Shown: positions 1-11,897 of the stretch, piece after piece
How the letters are laid out: the number at the start of each line of letters is the position of its first letter
How positions within the stretch are numbered: the first letter of the stretch is position 1
Source of the DNA: Henckelia pumila
Lineage: Eukaryota > Streptophyta > Magnoliopsida > Lamiales > Gesneriaceae
NCBI RefSeq assembly: GCF_033568475.1
Contig: NW_027331831.1
Span: 8,928,001 to 8,992,000, forward strand
Length of the DNA stretch: 64,000 bases
Reading direction: 5' to 3'
Translations under genes and position numbers: made by a program
Notes under the pieces: model-generated
Seen by the model: only the letters and a program-made list of their open reading frames with translations
The model's database searches: none
What the model was told of the DNA's origin: nothing

Positions 1-520
1 GTAAATATTTAAATTAAATTTATGTAAATAATCCGAAAGGATATTTGAGTAAAGAACTCAAAAAGACAAATTAATTGGCCACAAATAAATGATGAGGGAT
101 GACATCAAAGTGATTTGAAAAGTTATAAGGTTGTGCTTGGATTGAGGTATTTGATTTGAGAGTGAATTTCAAATTAATGGATTTGAAATCCATTGATTTG
201 AATCCATTGTTTATTAAATCTCTTGCTTGGAATAACATGAAATTTCAAAGTGAAATTTTAAATTCATTGATTAGTTGCTTGACTAAAAATTTAAGGATTT
301 CAAATGATAGAAAAGTTTAATATATTATTTTTTATTCTTTATATGTTTTGAAATTAAAATTAGTATTAAGATTACAAAATAATCATGTTTAATTAATTTA
401 AAATCATATAAATTAAAATTTTATTTATTTTAATTAGATTAAATCCTAAATTTACATAAATAAACTTTAAACAAAATTTTATGCTTTTCTAAAAAAACAA
501 ATATATAAATTATGAGTAAC
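1..520. other. Gene-free AT-rich spacer
   Basis: No credible coding exon on either strand; only short AT-rich frames. Around 120-300 there are imperfect repeats of a phrase like 'tttgaaatccattgatttgaa', typical of decayed non-coding plant DNA. I see no border of a known element. Confidence 0.6.
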
Positions 521-678
521 ACTCTTGTGAAACGGTCTCATCCGTGAGACAGGTCAATCCTACCCATATTTATAATAATAAGTAATACTTTTGGCATAAA
601 TTGTAATACTTTTTAATGGATTACCCATACAAGAGACCCGTCTCATAAAAATGATCCTTGAGACCGTCTAATAGGAGT
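521..678. mobile_element. MITE copy 1, 'acggtctca' terminal inverted repeats
   Basis: The ends are imperfect inverted repeats: 521-540 (ACTCTTGTGAAACGGTCTCA) and 659-678 (TGAGACCGTCTAATAGGAGT), matching at about 15 of 20 positions when one is reversed. The interior has the paired phrases 'aagtaatacttttggcat' and 'ttgtaatactttttaatgg', so the whole unit is roughly palindromic. No coding capacity. Two further copies lie in the window (17607-17735, and one split between 26775-26884 and 59374-59408). The superfamily was not determined; a target duplication is not clear. Confidence 0.65.
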
Positions 679-2463
679 TTTTGCCATAAATTATTAAACT
701 TCAATTTCTTTTTCGTCATACTAATAGCATAAAAAATATTTTTCTTGCAATAACTCTACAATAAAATCAAAATTCAGTAACTTATATTAATCAAAAAAAT
801 ATTTATAAAATATGTTGGAACGATAAAAAAATAATACAAAAAACTTTAATACAAATTTCAAACAATGGTTTTTAGGAACGAAAACACGAAAAAATTCCAA
901 CAACTAAATTCTTCGACGAGCTCGATATTCTTCATACATCTGCATCGCCAAAGTTTCTCAAAACATTGTCCATTCTCGTGTTAACTCTGAAAGGTGCAAG
1001 AAAATCAGGATCATTTTATATACAACATCAACAAAATAATATTCATCTAAACACAATTTACAAAAACATGATATGACTATCTCAACATGATATAATATTG
1101 ACATTAACATATATATATCAATCAAGTTTCGCATATGCATGCGGGAAAATAAGCAACAAATTCAAACCCCAAACCATATACTTTATACAACTATTGCAGC
1201 AAGAACATGTATTTTGTTCCTGTATTGGGGCTGTGCAATGCCCTATGATCCCACACAATTAATTATTTCAGCAAGAGTTTGCGCACTCTACCAACCCCAA
1301 ACTGAAACTATGAAACCCGATTTTTATCACATTTATGCGCTTATAAGTTATAGCAACAGAAAGAGCAAACTGAAAGAACAAGAAACAAAAAATAAATCAA
1401 GTGCAACAGAAAGAAAGGACAAGCTGGACCAATCAAGCTACTTTTTTTCCTGACAAATATTCAATTCAAGTACTTATTATAAGCTAATAATTCAAGATTC
1501 AAGCCGATTTCCAAAGCCAACCGAAGGACCAACGACGATTTTATCTTAAAAGAGAAGGATGAGTTGGCCAAAACTAAACTAAAAGTATCCATTTTATAAA
1601 AAGACAAACCACTGAAAAGAGTCTTCATTCAGTCTATGTCGAATATCTTTCCTGCCTTTCCTTTCGGAGGTGTGCATGTCTGTCAGAGGAAAGTCTGTTG
1701 ATGTGGAAGAATTACTAAAGTAAGGCTGCGAAGGACTCTTATTGTAGTGTGAGCCTTGAAAATGAATTTGAAATTGATTTCAAATATGAGGGATGAATAT
1801 GGATTTTGTAAAACTAAAAATTAATTTTTAAAAAATCAAATCAAATAATCGTTTGGTTTTAATAGATATTTTTCTAAAAAATTGCTTTTTTAAGCTACAA
1901 TTTTTAGCTTTTGAAATAGTTCTAATTTTGACTTTAAAAAATATTTTTTTAAGCACTTAAATGACCATTCAAACACCTTTGTTAACCAAAAAAGTATTTT
2001 TTATTTTTTTTTAAAAAAATACTTTTATGATCTGACTTTTGAAACCAAACGGGGCCAAAATCAAAAAATTCAAAAGTGTATAAAAGTCCGCACCGGATTT
2101 TTACAGGCCGAGGGTTGTTACACTAACCGGGCCGAACTAATCTTTGAGTGGGTCTCGGCCCAGCCATTCATTTTCACCTGTACAGACATAATGGGAGTTA
2201 TAATTTATAAATATTTATTTAGATATGTAAATTTCAATTTTATTCATGTGTTTACAGGAGGAGCGTGGCAATTTTTTTTTTTAATTTTGTTTGTGGAAGA
2301 GGATTTTTATAATCGAGTTCTAAACTCAAAACTTTCGTGTGACAAATGAGCTATAAATTATTGACGTGATATATTAGTCATGTATATTTTAATTCAATCA
2401 ACAAAAAAAAAGACTTCTCAAAAGTCAAATTGTGAGACGAAAGATTCGATGTGACGTAAGAAA

Positions 2464-2567
2464 TTTTTTGATTTTTATATCAAAAATATTAATTTTTCAC
2501 AGAAAATCTACTCTATTTTTTGATTTTTTATATTAAAAATATTAATTTCTCACAGAAAATCTATTCT
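2464..2567. repeat. Tandem duplication, about 52-bp unit, two copies
   Basis: Two adjacent AT-rich units (2464-2515 and 2516-2567) share 'tttgattttt', 'aaaatattaattt' and 'cacagaaaatcta' in order, with a few substitutions. Non-coding. Confidence 0.7.
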
Positions 2568-2713
2568 TAGATCATGGCGATTAACTTTACTCATGAACAT
2601 GTTATTAAATGATTAATATCATTGTTACAAATTTACAATTGTGTGTTGGGTGGGGTGTTTTTTGTTTTAATTAAACACATATAACGAGGGATTTTTTAAT
2701 CATTAAACTTCCC

Positions 2714-2781
2714 AAATCAGATTTCTAAAAATTGCAAATCTCTAAACAAATCAGATTTCTAAAAATTGCAAATCTCTAAAT
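2714..2781. repeat. Tandem duplication, 34-bp unit, two near-identical copies
   Basis: Units 2714-2747 and 2748-2781 differ only at the last base. Each starts 'aaatcagatttct' and ends 'gcaaatctctaaa'. The near-identity points to a recent slippage or duplication event. Confidence 0.85.
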
Positions 2782-4700
2782 ACCATCATATCCATCACTT
2801 ATCCCTATGAACGGAAAGACGGTCAAAGGCAAATGATCCAAAGATTTGCTATTAGGGATTTTATAAAACTTAATTTTTTTTTTGAATCATATAAAACTTA
2901 ATTTAATTTGGGGCTATGATTGGAAAATTTTTGGTAGAGGCTTTAATAATTAAAATTTAATCATGTAATTATAAAAATTTAATATGAGTATTAGTTATGT
3001 AATTAGTGATTATAATTAGGAAAAAAAATGATCGTTAGAACATTAATTACGTGTCCTTATATTAATATACAATGGATATTATATGAAAGTTACATAACTT
3101 AAAAAAAATCATATTTTTATATATGTGACTGAAATTGAAATTTTTGAAATAGATCACATGATGATCGTTACCTGGATCGAGATTTTCTTTATTCAAAATT
3201 TAGAAGATAAATAATGAATCTAAATATTTGGTCAAATTTTGTCAAAAAAAAAAAATATTTGGTCAGATTTTACGTTCATGTTCATTCACACACACTGACA
3301 CACATATGTCAAATATGAGTATAATAATATATGATACGAAATGATATGATAAAGCGTGTAGAAATGTATGATTTTGTTTTCTAAAAGATTGAATAATGTT
3401 GTCTTCTAATAGAAACAAGATTCTCATTGAATATAATCGACGGCAACTTTGAAAGCTGCATGTATGGGTAACATGAGAATCATGAGATAGCATATAATTA
3501 ATTATGTCGGACGTAATCATAATTAATAATAATAAACATAAAATCATTCAATTTCACAAATATAAATTGGTGAAAGTTTTAATAAGATATCTACCCATTA
3601 ATAAGTGGGTGTGATCGACTGCCTTCCGGACAAGTATTCTATTTCAAATTTATTAATTTTAATTTTTTAAGAAGTATTTCCCATATATACTAGACATATA
3701 TTTATTTATATTTTTATATAATTTTTTAAAAGTAAAGTGTTCTTGTAAATTGAAAAATCATGTAAGAGACCAAATCTAAACATATTCAAGTAATGTTGAA
3801 AAGAGTTTTTAGGAATCACTTCTCAGCTTTTATATAACAAAATTTTGAAAAGTTTAAAAATTTTGTTTAAAAAAAGCTAAAAATTGTTTTTTAGAAGCTC
3901 TAAACAACACTACCTTAATATCTCAATATCAAAGAACAAAAAGATTCTTCAAAAAAAAAAAAAAAGAACAAAAAGAACAAAAAGAAAAACTTGTTAGAAC
4001 AATAATTTGGGTTCAAAAGCTCAATTGAATCATTGCTGGGAAAGTACGTAGCCACGACGTATAAATGCATCTAAATTTATACTTCTTGCATGATATATAA
4101 TAAGAGACGTGCATTCTCTATGAAATTTGTATAAAAGTCATAGATATATCTCTTATATTTGTATACCACTAATAAAAGTTCAACCCCTTAGAATTACTAC
4201 CTTTTATCGATGAAGTTCTTTTATGATAATTTCAACATTACTTTATTAATTGATGACTAATATTTAAAATTTTTAAAAATATTATCTTCTTCTTCTTCTC
4301 ATTCTCATTTTTATACAAGGAACGATATAGCAGTTTCAAATTGTGTTACACTTTACTCAAACAAGCTTTATTTGCACAAATTATTAAAAAATAAACGAGA
4401 TAAACATCATGCATAAATAAAATAGAATAAATAATAGACAAAACATTCGATTAATATATATATTTTTAAAAACAAAAAATCATCAATAAATTCATTCATC
4501 GTGTTTGAGATATAATTTATTGTCGATTTTTTATATAAAAAAATAGAAGAATCGATTTTTTTTTAAAATCAATGAATTCGTCTAATTTTTAATAATTTTT
4601 GCAAATGAAACTTATTTGAGCAAAGTATATTGTTAATTAGGTTATAAACTCATGAGATGACATGAGATGACTTGTCTATTAGGTGGTTTGACCTCATTAG

Positions 4701-5007
4701 TTTATAAGCAACTCTTTATTAGTTTAATATTTTAATGTGGGATATCGTAACATTGCTGACCCCTTGAGAAGCCGACGTCGCGACGGCCTACTCTAGACGG
4801 CTTTCACTCACCTTTCAGTATTCGTGATTGCATGCATCCATACACCTTAATCCAACCTATAATTTTTCTAATTATCGAACACTGATATGATGATAGTCCT
4901 TTCCTACGTCGCCCCTTCCGCTACGTCGGCTTTCAACGAGAGAGTCAATGTTATGTTATAAGCCACTTTTTATTAGTTTAATATTTCAATATGAGATATC
5001 GTAACAT
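4701..5007. repeat. Direct repeat pair of about 53 bp flanking a 200-bp GC-richer core
   Basis: 4701-4753 and 4955-5007 are near-identical (both contain 'attagtttaatatt' and end 'gatatcgtaacat'). The 200 bp between them is richer in GC, with phrases such as 'gccgacgtcgcgacggcc'. This could be a small inserted element with a long flanking duplication or a fragment of a larger repeat; family unknown. Confidence 0.55.
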
Positions 5008-6745
5008 ATAATATAACACGGTGAAAACAGTGTAGCAAGTGATTTCTTCCCTTTACGAACCAACCATATATATGCATAATGTATGTCACGATCCACGAGT
5101 TGAAGTATCGTATACCACTTGCCACTTATAAAAAAACGGATCTTCCAAAATGTATAGTCATTTTTTTTTTAGTTGAAAGAAAATATTGTCACAATTGATC
5201 GGACTCGAGATCTCATTCAATACCAAAGACCTTGGTATCGAATGAGTTAAAGTGTTAAACGTCTTCGTCCAAATGTACCGTTAATATCAATAATGTATCA
5301 TTTTCATTTTTCATAACATGTACGTGTATCGTAATTATTAAATAGTGGTTGTTGGGACGTCACTCTGGGAAACCACATGTTTATATTATAAAAATATATA
5401 CAGTTCTATTTAATTTAAATGATTGATAGCGGATCGCCGGATCCTTTACACCGATCGTATCATAGAGAAGATATTGAATATTATCTCTAACTACAGTCCA
5501 TGCAATAATATTGTTTAATATTCCAGAATAAAACATCTAAAATTAAATTTATAGATATATAAATAATATAATGTTGTGGAATAAGTAATAACTGGGATGT
5601 GCATGATTGTAAGTATTTGTAACTAATATTGTTCTCTACATACATTTGGAGACCGGAGATTTTGTATGGACGCTTTATATACGTCGGTTTAAATATTGTA
5701 TACGATAGGCTAATCGTGTAAAGATTAGGTTTCAGAATATTTTGGTTTATCATCTGAGACATTACTAGATTGTATAAACTTTTATTTTTTTGAGCTCTTT
5801 TGTAAACTATGATTTTATGGGATATTCATCATAATATAATGCATGCATGTCTTGTTCCTCAAAAGTAAAAAAAAAAAAAAACTATTTATAAAACTAATGA
5901 ATTATTTTACATACGCTTTTCCCAATGGTACAAGTATATCTGTCAACAAATTTTTTGACTATTCGATTTTTGAATCTGTCGCATCTGGTCGGATGGCTCG
6001 GATCATCATTGCAAATCAAATTATTTGACTTGCAAAAAGATTCGCGTCATCCGTACCCCATCCGGCCACTTTCTGAGTGGGGTAGCATCTAGAGATTCTC
6101 GATTTTCATGTACATAATATACTTGTGTTTAAAATAGTATCTCAACTATTGGATCACAGTAAAATATTTCAAATAATAATGATAAAAATAATTTGATTGT
6201 CAAAATCAATATACCCACTATGATACAGTGTTTGGAAGAGTTTCTAAAAAATACTTATTAGTTTTTTCCTTAATAAAATTTTAAAAATTTTGTTTAAAAA
6301 AAATGAAAATTACGTCGTAAAAGATCTATCAAACACTATTTACGTATTAATTGAAAATTTTAAAACATAATTTAAAAGTCCTTCTAATTAATTACTCTCT
6401 CTCTATATCTATATCCTGGCATGACATGGAAAATTGTTCCGAAAATAATTGCTACAGCTCGTACCTTCCATATGCAATGTATATTATTTAATACGAGAGA
6501 TTGAATAAATTTTGACTTCCCGTTATACACATTGTTAATTATTAATTAATTTTATAACATAAGTTTGACCCGACAGCACATTATGCAATCTTCTCAGATC
6601 GTGTATAAATACGATAAAACGAGAGTAAAGTTTGAGAATACCTTTACAAAGATATTGGGAGATTTCAAATCTTAAAAAAAGGAATCTATATATAATTCAT
6701 CCGTTCGATATCAAATAAAGTTCGTCCCATATGTATTTTAAATAC
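5008..6745. other. Gene-free AT-rich spacer
   Basis: No exon with plant coding character. The minus-strand frame 5487-5762 and plus-strand frame 5843-6028 lack any recognisable motif. Nothing else could be supported. Confidence 0.55.
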
Positions 6746-6926
6746 TTTAGTTTATAAACTATTGCGTTAGTTCAAAAGATTTATCTATAGTGCACCGAAA
6801 GGTAACGGTTGCGGGTTTTCACGTCCCAGTGTGATTTATCTAACTAGCGTAGTTTGCAAACTATTGCGTTATTTCGAGGGTTTATCCAAAACACACCGAA
6901 AGGTAGCGGCTGCGGATCCTCACGTC
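6746..6926 (+). repeat. Two tandem copies of an about 80-bp dispersed repeat
   Basis: Copies at 6746-6825 and 6845-6926 share in order 'aaactattgcgtta', 'tttatc', 'accgaaaggta', a 'cggttgcgg'-like phrase and 'cacgtc'. A third copy lies inverted at 8623-8709. The conserved GC-richer phrases inside AT-rich spacer suggest a dispersed retroelement or SINE-like fragment; I could not name the family. Confidence 0.6.
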
Positions 6927-7810
6927 AAAAAAAAACAAAAACAAAAACAAAACAAAACTATAGCATTATAAGCTCCAATAATTATACCAAATATGAATAA
7001 ATTTTCAAAAACAAAAAACAAAAACAAAAACTTGCAAAAACGTAGCATATGACCTACTAACAACTACAGCACACCAAATATTTGGTGGGCCTAAGAGTGG
7101 GTTATCAAATTTATAAATAAACACAATTATCAATGGCTCCATGGCAAGATAAAAGAAATGAAGCTTGCATATAAATTACTCAGACACAATCTTAACCTTG
7201 ATATTAAAATGATAACAAAAAATGGAAATAAGGGACGACGCTAGGATTTTTGTCCAGTATAAACAACAATATACTATAATAATTAATAAAGCCAAAAAAA
7301 ATAGTTGTGGCTGATCGATTCCAAAAAAAAATATTTCTTAAGATTTGAACACAATCTGCACAAAACAAATAGCAACTGTTAATTAATGTTAAAATGTCAG
7401 AAAAATGTCGAAGAATAGTATGCACAGAACTCGCAATAAAATTTTTTTGATAGGAAATATAAACTCTATATTTGAAAAATAAACATAAATTCATTCTCGA
7501 TTGCAAAAAGAACACAAAATTTTAAAATGTTTGACTAACAATGAAGAAAAAGTAAAACCTAATTTTTGGTGAAATTTTAGAATTTATAGAGAATATGGAA
7601 GGTTAAATAGTAAATAGTATGAACGGGAGGGATTGTTAATCAAAGCGTATGATGTTTGTGGCTCATGAGTATAAAATATTATACAGAAGGATAATAGGAT
7701 ATAGACTGTATATATCTGGGTAATAATAACAAGTAAGAATTTGAGCCTCTAAAAATTATAAAAAAGAAAAAAAATTGTTATTATTTTTGGATTCAGTATA
7801 TATATATATA
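6927..7810. other. Gene-free AT-rich spacer
   Basis: Contains A-rich tracts near 6926-6955 and 7010-7040. The minus frame 7204-7515 has no recognisable domain. No RNA gene or element border seen. Confidence 0.5.
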
Positions 7811-8458
7811 GGGTGCGGGGGATCCATGTACATCCGTGTCCAAAACAACTCCGATTATCTTGAAATTTTCACGGTAAGGTCGTCTCGAAAATGCGAATCC
7901 AACGATATATCATATGATACAAATTTCAATCTCGGTGGTCGGAAATGTAAAGGTAAAACTGCAATTTTGGTCCTGTATATTTGTCACTTTGCGATTTCGG
8001 TCTTCTATGCTTTCATATTTCAGTTTTAGTCCTGCATGTTCCGATTTTTGGCAATTTCAATATTTTTTTTTCCGAAAATGTTTACGTGACACTATACATG
8101 TCAGATTCACATCAGCACTGCAATTGTGCTACATCAGTGTCACATCAGTAAAAAGACTAAAATTGTCAAAAAAATAAAGATAGCGGACTAAAACTAAAAC
8201 ATGAAAACATAGAGGACCAAAATCGCAAAGTAACAAACTTACACGATAAAAAAAAACAATTTTTCCGAAATGTGAATATGGCCGAAAATTGCATATTTCA
8301 CCTAATTTTCGGTCATCTTCACATTTTCGACCACCGAGATTGAAATTTGTATCATATGATATATCGTTGAATTTTTATTTTAGAGACGACCATATCATGA
8401 AAATTTTAAAACAATTGGAATTGTTTTGGGCACGAGGGTACGTAGATCCCACGCACCT
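7811..8458. mobile_element. Fold-back / TIR element of about 650 bp
   Basis: Long inverted arms: about 7811-7950 and 8317-8458. Both contain (in inverse orientation) 'acgatatatcatatgatac', 'aaatttcaatctcggtggtc' and the outer 'ggtgcg...ggatc' terminus. Inside, a second palindrome pairs about 7965-8037 ('cactttgcgatttcggtc', 'cagttttagtcctg') with about 8181-8245. Almost the whole unit can fold on itself. No transposase frame, so it is non-autonomous. Superfamily uncertain (Mutator-like or hAT-like MITE); the target duplication is obscured by flanking (TA)n. Confidence 0.75.
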
Positions 8459-8479
8459 AAACTTCCATAATTTGTGTAA

Positions 8480-8484
<5 letters not shown>

Positions 8485-8525
<41 letters not shown>
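8485..8525. repeat. (TA)n microsatellite
   Basis: An uninterrupted TA run of about 40 bases right of the fold-back element; the Ile-Tyr-rich frames across it on both strands are artefacts. Confidence 0.95.
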
Positions 8526-8529
<4 letters not shown>

Positions 8530-8622
8530 TTTTCGGCCCAATGTATGCAGGCTGGCTCCGCCAGTGCTAGGAGCCATATACTTGCAAAATTTCAACCTTG
8601 CTTAAGGGTATCGTTTTTTTAA

Positions 8623-8709
8623 ACGTGGGAACCCGTAATCGTTATCTTTTGTTGCACATTGAGTAAACTCTCAGATGAACGCAATAACCTGCAAAACATG
8701 CTAGTCAGG
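8623..8709 (-). repeat. Third, inverted copy of the dispersed repeat at 6746-6926
   Basis: Read on the minus strand it gives the same ordered phrases as the two tandem copies: a 'gcaggttattgcgtt' start, a 'tgagagtttac' middle, 'aaagataacg' and a 'gggttcccacgt' end. Confidence 0.55.
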
Positions 8710-9159
8710 CAAACTACATTAGGTAAGCCATGTGCAATAGACTAATCTAAGAAAATGTTGGTAATAAAGGGAATCAAACACTTAATTATTAGTCAAGTGC
8801 TTACATACTCCACTAACTTGAACACCTATTTGAGAGCAAAATTAACTTTTTTATACTAGACCCAATGAATCTACCTTATTTAAGGTTGGGATGTCTATGT
8901 CTGAATACGTGAACTAATGGGAACAAATTCTTCTGAGATAAAATGATGTTACATTCTATATTACAACAATCATTGATTGACACGTGTGATAATTTACATG
9001 TTTAAAAAATTATCACATCAATATAAACTTAACAACTGAAATTAACTGTCAATATAAGAGAGAATCTTACATCAATTGTTACAGACGAATTTTTTTTGAA
9101 CGAATGACCCCAAAAGAATTGGGGCCTTTTCGATCCCGGACAAAGACAACACTCTTGTG

Positions 9160-9735
9160 ATAAGTTTATCTCCAACCCATTAGGTAATTTTGGTGTCACA
9201 CTAAATTCAAGATAGTGTAATTCTTACATCAAATACAAAAGTCATCCTACTCTAAACTCTACACTAAAAATAATATTCTCTATTATTTTATCCACAACAA
9301 TTAATTTATTCCACCAAATATTTTTAAACACAATAATTAAATATCATCAATATCTAAAATAATAAATTTTGTATCGTTTTATTTGATTTCAATAAATTTT
9401 GGGTCTTTTAATCTTAATTTTTTTTCCAAAATATTTAAAAATGTAAATATTAATATTATTATAATATATTATATTATACATAATCTTAATATATATTATA
9501 AATAATTAAGAAATAGAAAAAAAGAGAAACAAATAGCGTAGAGCTACAATATTGCACCAAATAACCAAAAAAAAAAAAAAGAAAAACAAATATCGTAGAG
9601 CTGCAGTGTTGCACCAAATTTGGTGCAACAATGTAGATCAACACCAACCTAACACTGAAAATAGCGCTAACATAGTGTTGGATTGAAGATATAAAATTGC
9701 CAAACATAGTATTGAATTAGAGATGGTCTACGAAA
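9160..9735. repeat. Probable MITE-like repeat region
   Basis: The left border 'atctccaaccca' (about 9168) and right border near 9720-9733 ('ttgaattagagatgg') are roughly inverted. The interior holds a duplicated unit at about 9516-9570 and 9576-9620 ('aacaaatagcgtagagct' / 'aacaaatatcgtagagct', each followed by 'gcaccaaat'). No coding frame. Class tentative (Harbinger-like). Confidence 0.4.
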
Positions 9736-10360
9736 TTACTTACAAAATGAGTCAGGACTCAGAATCATAGAGAATTGAGCGCATTTCTACGTGATTAACT
9801 CTTGACATTAAATGTGATTGCATGATATTAATCAATCAACTCTTGAAAGGTATATATAAATTAATGTTTGTTATTCCGTCAATGGAAGCATTTCCCTCAT
9901 ATTTAAAAGTGAAAAAGGAATAATAATACGTAAAATTGTAAATGATATTATCAAATTAACGGTTATATTGTTTTAATCTTATCATTTCTTTTTTTATCCG
10001 TCCCAAACATATAATTTAGTTTTCATATTTAATATTATCGTTCATGCTATTTTACTAATTACCCCATTAAATTAATATCATTTTATTATATTAAAATCTT
10101 TATTAAATAAAAATAAAATAATAAATTATTTTCTAAAATTTATTTTTTTCATGCATTTTTTTAATATGATGAAAACATACATTTGCCTATATCAATTAGA
10201 ACGAAGGGACCCTTATAATTTGAGTAATGCTACGTGTACACGAAATCTTATACGTTGGGTTACACATGACACTTACAATTACATGATTATCCCTACACTT
10301 TATTAAAAAAAAATCTTTCTTCCACGTCATCTTAAAATTGATCGAGTCTCTCTTATATAT

Positions 10361-10409
<49 letters not shown>

Positions 10410-10579
10410 TGCTAATAAATGAATCACTACTCAGACTCAGCTGTCATATTTTATTGTCATTTGAAATTGAATATTTCCCTTTCAAAAAAAAAGAAAAAAG
10501 AAATTGAATATTTCACCAATAAATACCCCAATCCGACCAAAGCAAAGAACCCCAAAGAAAGAAAGAAAGCACAGCTTCA
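9736..10579 (+). promoter_or_regulatory. Upstream region of the MATE gene with (TA)n
   Basis: No coding exon. It ends in a (CA)n/(TA)n microsatellite (about 10361-10407), then a short purine-rich leader ('aaagaaagaaagaaag') up to the ATG at 10580. Core promoter position could not be fixed; a plausible 5' leader lies between 10408 and 10579. Confidence 0.4.
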
Positions 10580-11865
10580 ATGGAGGAAACCACCAATGAT
10601 AAATTAACACAGCCGCTTCTCTCTCCGAAAGAAGAAGATTACGAGGCCCTTCCGGTGCTTTCATCGTACCCTTTATCCAACCATTCATTCGCTTCTTCCT
10701 TCGTAGCAGACGGCGATGATATAGCTCCGATCGCCGGAATCCATGGTTTCTTCGACGCCTTCCGTACGGAGTGTAGGAAGCTCTGGTATTTGGCTGCTCC
10801 CGCTATCTTCACTTGCATTTGCCAGTACTCCCTCGGTGCCATCACGCAAACGTTTGCCGGCCACGTGGGCACCCTCGAACTCGCCTCCTTCACCATCGAA
10901 AACTCTGTTATCGCCGGATTATCCTTTGGCCTCATGGTATCGATTTTTTTTAATCTGCTTTTTTTACAACCTCTAAAAATAAGTGATTATGGAGATTTTT
11001 TTAATGAATACTCTGATACCAAAAAATGAGCAATTTGTTTGGTGATTTTTTTGAACAGCTGGGAATGGGAAGCGCGCTGGAAACCCTTTGCGGGCAAGCG
11101 TACGGCGCCGGGAGAATCGAGATGCTGGGCGTATACATGCAGAGATCGTGGGTCATCCTCCTCGCCACGGCGGCTCTGCTGATGTTTCTGTACATTTTCG
11201 CGACTCCTTTCCTTCTGCTGATCGGCCAAACGGAGAGCATCTCAATCTGCGCCGGAAAATACGCGCTATGGATGATTCCACAGCTCTACGCGTACGCCGC
11301 GAATTTCCCGATCGCCAAGTTCTTGCAGGCGCAGAGCAAGATGAGTGCTATGGCGTGGATTTCCCTGTTGACCTTGGTCCTGCACATATTCTTCAGTTGG
11401 CTGCTGATGCTGAAGCTGGGTTACGGGATGGGCGGCGGCGCCGTGGTTCTGAACGCTTCGTGGTGGTTCATAGTGGTGGCGCAGCTGGTATACATATTCG
11501 CCGGCCGGTGCGGCGGAGCTTGGTCGGGGTTTTCGTGGAAGGCGTTTCATAATCTGGGGGGTTTCGTGAGATTGTCTCTCGCATCGGCCGTCATGCTGTG
11601 GTGAGTGCAAAAACAAAAATTTGACTTGGTCAATTTTGTCTTTCTTATATTATACGTAGATAATCAAATATTATTATTCCACTAAAAAGACAAAGATAAT
11701 TAAATATTATGCCCAAAATGTGGTTCACGCTTTCCCATCGTCTTATTGCTCGATTATAATTTTGTCAGTTTCAGAAACTTCTTCTTTCTAGCAAAAATGC
11801 ATTTTTTATGTGACCAAAATTGTTTTTTCCCACATATAGACATTAGGGATTAACATGTCACGTTG

Positions 11866-11897
<32 letters not shown>

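Larger units (their letters stand above)
679..4700. other. Gene-free spacer with decayed repeats
   Basis: No exon could be supported. The frame at 1139-1453 (+) has no recognisable domain and low-complexity composition. Around 1850-2060 there is a 'ctaaaaaa...gctttt' repeat ending in 'aaaccaaacggggcc', with look-alikes near 3800-3910, 6230-6350 and 12400-12600, probably old MITE relics. Two short tandem duplications are listed separately. Confidence 0.55.

Noticed and set aside
1139-1453. 104-residue plus-strand frame in the left spacer
   Set aside because: No domain, AT-driven composition, no splice-consistent neighbours; within a repeat-rich gene-free stretch.
8289-8595. Frames with Ile-Tyr runs on both strands
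   Set aside because: They cross a (TA)n microsatellite and the fold-back element.
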